Source of the DNA: Medicago truncatula
Lineage: Eukaryota; Streptophyta; Magnoliopsida; Fabales; Fabaceae
Direction: 5' to 3'
Assembly: GCF_003473485.1 (NCBI RefSeq)
Contig: NC_053044.1
Coordinates: forward strand, 52,678,091-52,742,090
Length of the DNA stretch: 64,000 nucleotides
Below the pieces are notes generated by a model. That model was not told the DNA's origin, ran no database searches, and saw only the letters and a program-made list of their open reading frames with translations. Positions 59,781-64,000 of the stretch are shown in pieces. A program made the position numbers and the translations under genes. The stretch's first letter is position 1, and each line of letters opens with the position of its first letter.

Positions 59781-59916
59781 TCCCCGTGAGTTTATCTCAA
59801 TTGGCAGGGTATTGCATAATTTATGCAGGGACGGGAGTTCGAACCCTGGAAACCCCACTTCTCCACATTTAATTGTGTGAGCTTCAGCTACTACGCTACT
59901 AGACCAAAAAAAAAAA
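59781..59916 (+). mobile_element. tRNA-derived SINE, copy a
   Basis: A-box-like tttatctcaattggcaggg, B-box ggagttcgaaccctgg, ending in an A-run at 59905-59916. Confidence 0.75.
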
Positions 59917-59920
59917 TGAG

Positions 59921-60051
59921 GAAACTCAAACTTAAGTTGGTAGCTACCAGAGATAATTTGTGCAGGGGCTGGGATTCAAACCCTGGATACCCACTTCTCC
60001 ATATTTAATGTGTGTGAATCAAGTCACTAGGCTACTTGACAAAAAAAAAAA
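59921..60051 (+). mobile_element. tRNA-derived SINE, copy b
   Basis: A diverged relative of copy a: aacttaagttggtagctacc, B-box-like ggattcaaaccctgg, A-run at 60041-60051. It starts immediately after the A-tail of copy a. Confidence 0.7.
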
Positions 60052-60230
60052 GGAAACACAGTATGTTAATTTTTTTTCTAAAAGAAGAACATGTTAATTG
60101 TATTATTGTAAACCGAAGTTCTTTCAAAAAAAATGTAAACGGAAGTTTTTCATAAACTGATTTTGGTTACTAAATTACTAACGCTGGCAAAAAAAATTAT
60201 TTTTCCTGAAGAAAAAAAAAACGCTGCAAT

Positions 60231-60370
60231 TTTTTTTCTTCTTCTAGTAGTTTGGTGGTTAAAGTTCACATAATTAAACGTAGAGAAATAGGATGTCTGA
60301 GGTTCGAATTCCGACCCCCGCATAAATTATACAACGTCCCTACCAACTGAGCTAAGCTCACGGAAACACT
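60231..60370 (-). mobile_element. tRNA-derived SINE, copy c
   Basis: On the minus strand: gagcttagctcagttggtag (A-box), B-box gaattcgaacctc, T-rich end on plus at about 60223-60240. Confidence 0.7.
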
Positions 60371-60469
60371 AAAATTAAATTATTAGTTGAAAGAAAGAAT
60401 AAAACACTTTGCTCATTAATTAGTTGAAGGAAAAAAAATACTGTGCTCGTAGATTAGTTGAAAGAGATC

Positions 60470-60611
60470 CAGAAGTCCTAACTCCACTGACAAAATGTCG
60501 AAATTGTTAGGTCGAATGTTTTGACCGGGGTTTGAAACTCAGTACCTCTACTTATGTGTGTGAGTTTATAATGACTTTGTCATTTCGTCTATCTATAAAA
60601 AAAAAAAAAAA
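60470..60611 (+). mobile_element. tRNA-derived SINE, copy d
   Basis: A-box-like cctaactccactgacaaaatg, B-box-like ggggtttgaaactc, A-run at 60597-60611. Most diverged of the four. Confidence 0.6.
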
Positions 60612-60890
60612 TTAGTTGAAAGAGAGAAAAAAAAAAACTGCTAATTAATTTGGACAAATTCATAATAGTATATTCGGCCGAGAAACAAGGAGATGCTGTT
60701 TATTTCTCCTAAAAAAAAAAAAGGAGATCCTATTTATTTAGTTACTAAACTGTCCTTCCATTTAAAATTAGGTTGAATAACGATAAATGAATATTTTAGT
60801 AAAAAATAAGTGGATGTAGCTTGCAAATTTACACTTAGTGTTTTTAGGTGGTCTAAATTAACAGCCCCTTAAAATACTTAGTCATCATAA

Positions 60891-61320
60891 TTTTTTTTTT
60901 TAAGCAAAAAGGTTTGCCCTAAAATCTGAAATAAGGAAGACCTAATCTATTTTTAGTAAGTCTCCTAGAATCTCTGCAGGAGGGTAATTCCACCAAGTGA
61001 AATTTACCACACTTAGACCTAAATTTACAAGCTTATCAACACAATGATTACCTTCTCTAAAGATGTGAGTAATCATGAAGTGCATATTAGAAATCATCAA
61101 CAAATAGTTTTCCCATCTATTTTTCAGCTGCCAGGGGACAATATGTTGGGACTTGAATGCCAAGGAAGCTATCATTGAATCTGTTTCAATCCAGAGATTG
61201 GACCAATTCTTCTGATACGCGCATTCAATTGCTAAAATTATACCAAAGATCTCAGCAAAAACTGCATTAGCAATACCAATGTTATAAGCAAAACAACCCA
61301 ATTGGTAGAGACGTTGTAGT
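60891..61320 (-). mobile_element. LINE 3' end with RNase H domain, copy 1
   Basis: The minus-strand frame 60942-61301 encodes AEIFGIILAIECAYQKNWSN, WIETDSMIASL and HIFREGNHCVDKLVNLG, the RNase H-like domain at the C-terminus of plant L1-type ORF2. Asp in ETDS and in CVDKL are catalytic positions. A T-run at 60892-60901 marks the A-tail. The copy is 5'-truncated. Confidence 0.7.
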
Positions 61321-61333
61321 ATGTATGAGTTGG

Positions 61334-61735
61334 AATTTTATTTTATTTTTTAACTAAAGAGTGGTGCAAAGTGCACTACCCAAATTCATTCAAAGAAAAA
61401 TAAGAGCATACAAAAAGAAAAGTGGGATATACCCCAAACCTTTGGGCATTCCCAACATATTTTTAACCACTTCCAGTCTAATGTTACCAGGAGCATCCTG
61501 CCACCAAACAAAACAATGTATATTTAAATCAATATTGGCTAACGCATCTACGCAAACATTATTTTCCCTGTATATATGAGACATCATGAAGTTCATATTC
61601 CTTGTTGCCTCCATGTAGTTTATCCACCTGTTTCTTAGAGACCAATAAGTCATATGATTGTTTTTAAAAGCAAACATCAAAAGCATTGAATCCGTTTCAA
61701 GCCAGATGTGAAACCAAGATTTTTCACGTATTTTT
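61334..61735 (-). mobile_element. LINE 3' end with RNase H domain, copy 2
   Basis: The minus strand encodes ETDSMLLMFAFKNNHMTYWS, HIYRENNVCVDALANI and FVWWQDAPGNIRLE, homologous to copy 1 (residue for residue at ETDSM, NRW, NMxFMxxHI and VD). T-rich tail at 61334-61351. It lies head-to-tail with copy 1, as two separate truncated insertions or a local duplication. Confidence 0.7.
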
Positions 61736-62646
61736 CTTAATGGATAAAATTCATTAAACTACTTAGACCAAAAAAAAGTCATCATAATTAATTGAGATAG
61801 GAGACCTAGTCAATCATATATAATTTATTTGGTTTTTAAAATTTGTTATAAAACTGAAATTTAGAGGAGGTTAGAAACCTCCACAAATTTAACTAAGTTT
61901 TTAGAGATCTAAAACCCCTACAAATTTCAATTATTTTGCAACATACCCTCTATAATATATTTTTTTGAGTTAACTTTTAGAGTTACGCACATGATTCATT
62001 GTGATGTACTAACACTAAAACTTTTTAAGCTAACATTGCCTGAAAATTAAACTCAATTTTAGTCTTATAATTCTTTTTAAGAAGTGTATACATCTCAAAT
62101 AAAATACGAATATGAACGTATGAGACAAGTAAATGTTGTTTTGTATAATTACCAAGAGAGGGCCAAAACTAATTTTGAGGAAATTTTCATAAAGAACATT
62201 AGTTAATGACTTTCTTCATTCCTAATTATAAGCCTCATTTGAAAGAAAAATGCGTCCATAAATATACGCTTCTATACAAGTTATTATGTGGATTTATTAT
62301 TTAATTTCTTTTCAAACATACTTCCTATTATTACTATTAATTAGTTTATTTTAAAAGACAAAAAGAGGACTTTTTGGAATGAAAAGAGCGTCCTTGAAGA
62401 AATTTTAAATGAAATAAACGATGACTTTTTTGACATTCATTGCTGATTTTCATGTTAATGGTAAACTAGTCAAATGATCAAATAATTCATTCTTCTTATT
62501 CTGACAAACGATAATCCTTAATATAGGAAACTACTAGTTGAACAATTTTTTACCAATCTCCTTGGTTCGGGTGCATGTACACAATTTTGTCTAAAATTAT
62601 GTCAAATAATTTAAAGGTTTTGGGCAAAGGGATATCGGAACTCTAT
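61736..62646. other. Intergenic AT-rich DNA
   Basis: No gene or defined repeat was recognised. Confidence 0.45.
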
Positions 62647-63683
62647 GGTGGGATTTAATATAGGAAAGTAAAGTTGTTTCCTACTATGGGAAAATTAATT
62701 TAAACGGTTAGATTAAGTATAGAACATAGTCTTATCATACACTCTCAACACCAAATTTTTTTGTCACTATCTTCCACAACCATCACTCTCCTTCATCCCT
62801 ACCAACCCATCACCATCATAACCATCGTGATTTTTCTTAAATTTCCAACTCTTCTCCACCATCATTTCAATGTCATATCTAATCTTTCAACTTGAAATAT
62901 AAAAACTCATTAGTCTCAAAAATCAAACAATTTAAACAAAATCAGATCACCAAAACAAAAATATGTCTAGATTATAAGTGTGATAGTTATTTCTTGCCTT
63001 GAACTAGCCTAAAGATTAAAAAGAAAAAAATCTTTTTTTTTAATCTGGAAAACGAAAATGGATATGAGAGAACAAATATTGACGAGTTTTTTCAATCAGG
63101 AAACAACAACACACCAGCAACATTCATCTCTCACACGTCCAATTTATTCAATTCCCATAACAAATCAAATTACCTTATTTTACCTTCTATTATCGTGAGA
63201 TTCAAGTGAGAAGAATAAAATCAAATCAAATTAAAAAAGATAAAATAACAAGAAAATTGAGTTATGAGAACAACAAGTAGTAAAATATAGGATTGGGATT
63301 TTGTTACAAAAAGAGAGACTGAAGAATAAGAAGATGATTGAGGAATTAAGAATTGCATAAAAGAGCTTCATATTTCATCTGTCAATTAGAGAGAGAAAAG
63401 TTATATATATAGAGATGGTTGGTTGTCGTGAGGTCACAGAGAGCTTTAGAAGAATTAGAAAAGTAACGAGAGTTGGGAATTTAAGAAAAATCACGATGGT
63501 TATGATGGTGTTGATGGTTATGGGTTGGTGGAGATGAAGGAGAGTGATGGTTGTGGAAGATAGTGATAAAAAATTCCGGTGTTGAGAGTGTATGATAAGA
63601 CTATGTTTTATACTTAATCTAACCGTTTAAATTAGCTTTCTCATGGTGGGAGACAACTTTGCTTTCCCATACTAAACCCCACC
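62647..63683. mobile_element. Long-inverted-repeat element, family A copy 2 (1037 bp)
   Basis: The left arm GGTGGGATTTAATATAGGAA...cggttagattaag...cttatcatacactctcaaca pairs with the right arm over ~250 bp, up to ...tactaaaccccacc. Its ends match those of the 19528-20358 element. No coding capacity; flanking duplication unclear. Confidence 0.75.
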
Positions 63684-64000
63684 TCACTAAGGGGAGTGAC
63701 AATTTGGAAGGTGCTTTGATAGCTAATGAAATAGAGGATGGTTGAAAGAAACTAAAAAAAGAAGCTCTTAAGTTCAACGTGCATTTTGAATACAGCTTAT
63801 GATTGATGGACTAGAACTACTTGAATTTTTTACAAATGAAGACCCAATTAAGTGGAGTAAATGGGTGAATGAGTGATTTAGGTTTGCGCCAATACTGATT
63901 TTGAGTCAAGATCTTTTCGATTTATAAAAATAAATAGAGTATAAAAAGGTTGTGAGTTTTATCATTGAGTGGATCCATCATCTTTAATTATTTTTTTTAC
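63684..64000. other. Right-edge AT-rich DNA
   Basis: No recognised gene or element. Confidence 0.4.

Noticed and set aside
59790-59850. Possible tRNA gene (A- and B-box-like motifs)
   Set aside because: No cloverleaf could be drawn by eye. A tRNA-unrelated body and an A-tail follow, so it is a SINE head.
62638-63692. 9 bp duplication for the 62647-63683 element (gaactctat versus tcactaagg)
   Set aside because: Too few matching positions to claim; the element rests on its long inverted arms alone.

Overview
This looks like nuclear DNA from a legume, most likely Medicago or a close relative in the inverted-repeat-lacking clade. The reasons are spliced genes with short AT-rich introns, a tandem array of legume-type Kunitz inhibitors, legume-style tRNA-derived SINEs, Tourist-like MITEs whose ends read GGGTTAAATA, and very AT-rich intergenic DNA. 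The species call is an inference from sequence style; no search was run.

Host genes in order: (1) the 3' part of a multi-pass transmembrane protein of the Arabidopsis At2g25270/At2g12400 type (92-2873, +); (2) an intronless serine-rich protein (13940-14611, +); (3) a mitochondrial calcium-uptake regulator MICU, seven exons and three EF-hands (21567-24114, +); (4) an organellar cysteinyl-tRNA synthetase, nine exons (24772-30523, -); (5) EMC7, a subunit of the ER membrane protein complex, seven exons (32473-35791, -); (6) three tandem intronless Kunitz inhibitor genes, all on the minus strand (44056-44685, 46495-47130, 52412-53053); (7) an intronless armadillo-repeat protein (54754-55905, -). 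The exon chains for genes 1, 3, 4 and 5 were joined by hand. Every junction keeps frame and has GT/AG ends.

Much of the rest is transposon DNA, and many element ends can be defined exactly. Mutator-like elements (MULEs) and long foldback elements with 9-10 bp target-site duplications (TSDs) lie at 30611-31489, 35940-36621, 36917-37292, 37991-40310, 40685-43950, 47681-50394, 54399-54579 and 58571-59482. A hAT-type element with a perfect 8 bp duplication lies at 17659-19068 and a second hAT-like one at about 56108-58479. Two members of one long-inverted-repeat family lie at 19528-20358 and 62647-63683. Tourist-like MITEs lie at 3947-4433 and 53326-53689. SINEs occur at 33212-33425 and as a cluster of four at 59781-60611. 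LINE 3' ends with RNase H remains lie at 4728-4880 and 60891-61735. An old LTR-like block lies at about 5260-8268.

The most interesting part is the Kunitz array. Two MULE-type elements have landed in it, neither with a visible transposase. One carries a decayed plant mobile domain (PMD) gene. The other carries two convergent small genes of unknown function and, between them, two tandem long imperfect hairpins that resemble a young small-RNA locus. Both elements carry three GTTAAC-centred repeats near each end. The third Kunitz gene appears to have lost the stretch that holds the TATA box in its two sisters. No tRNA, rRNA or CRISPR feature was seen.
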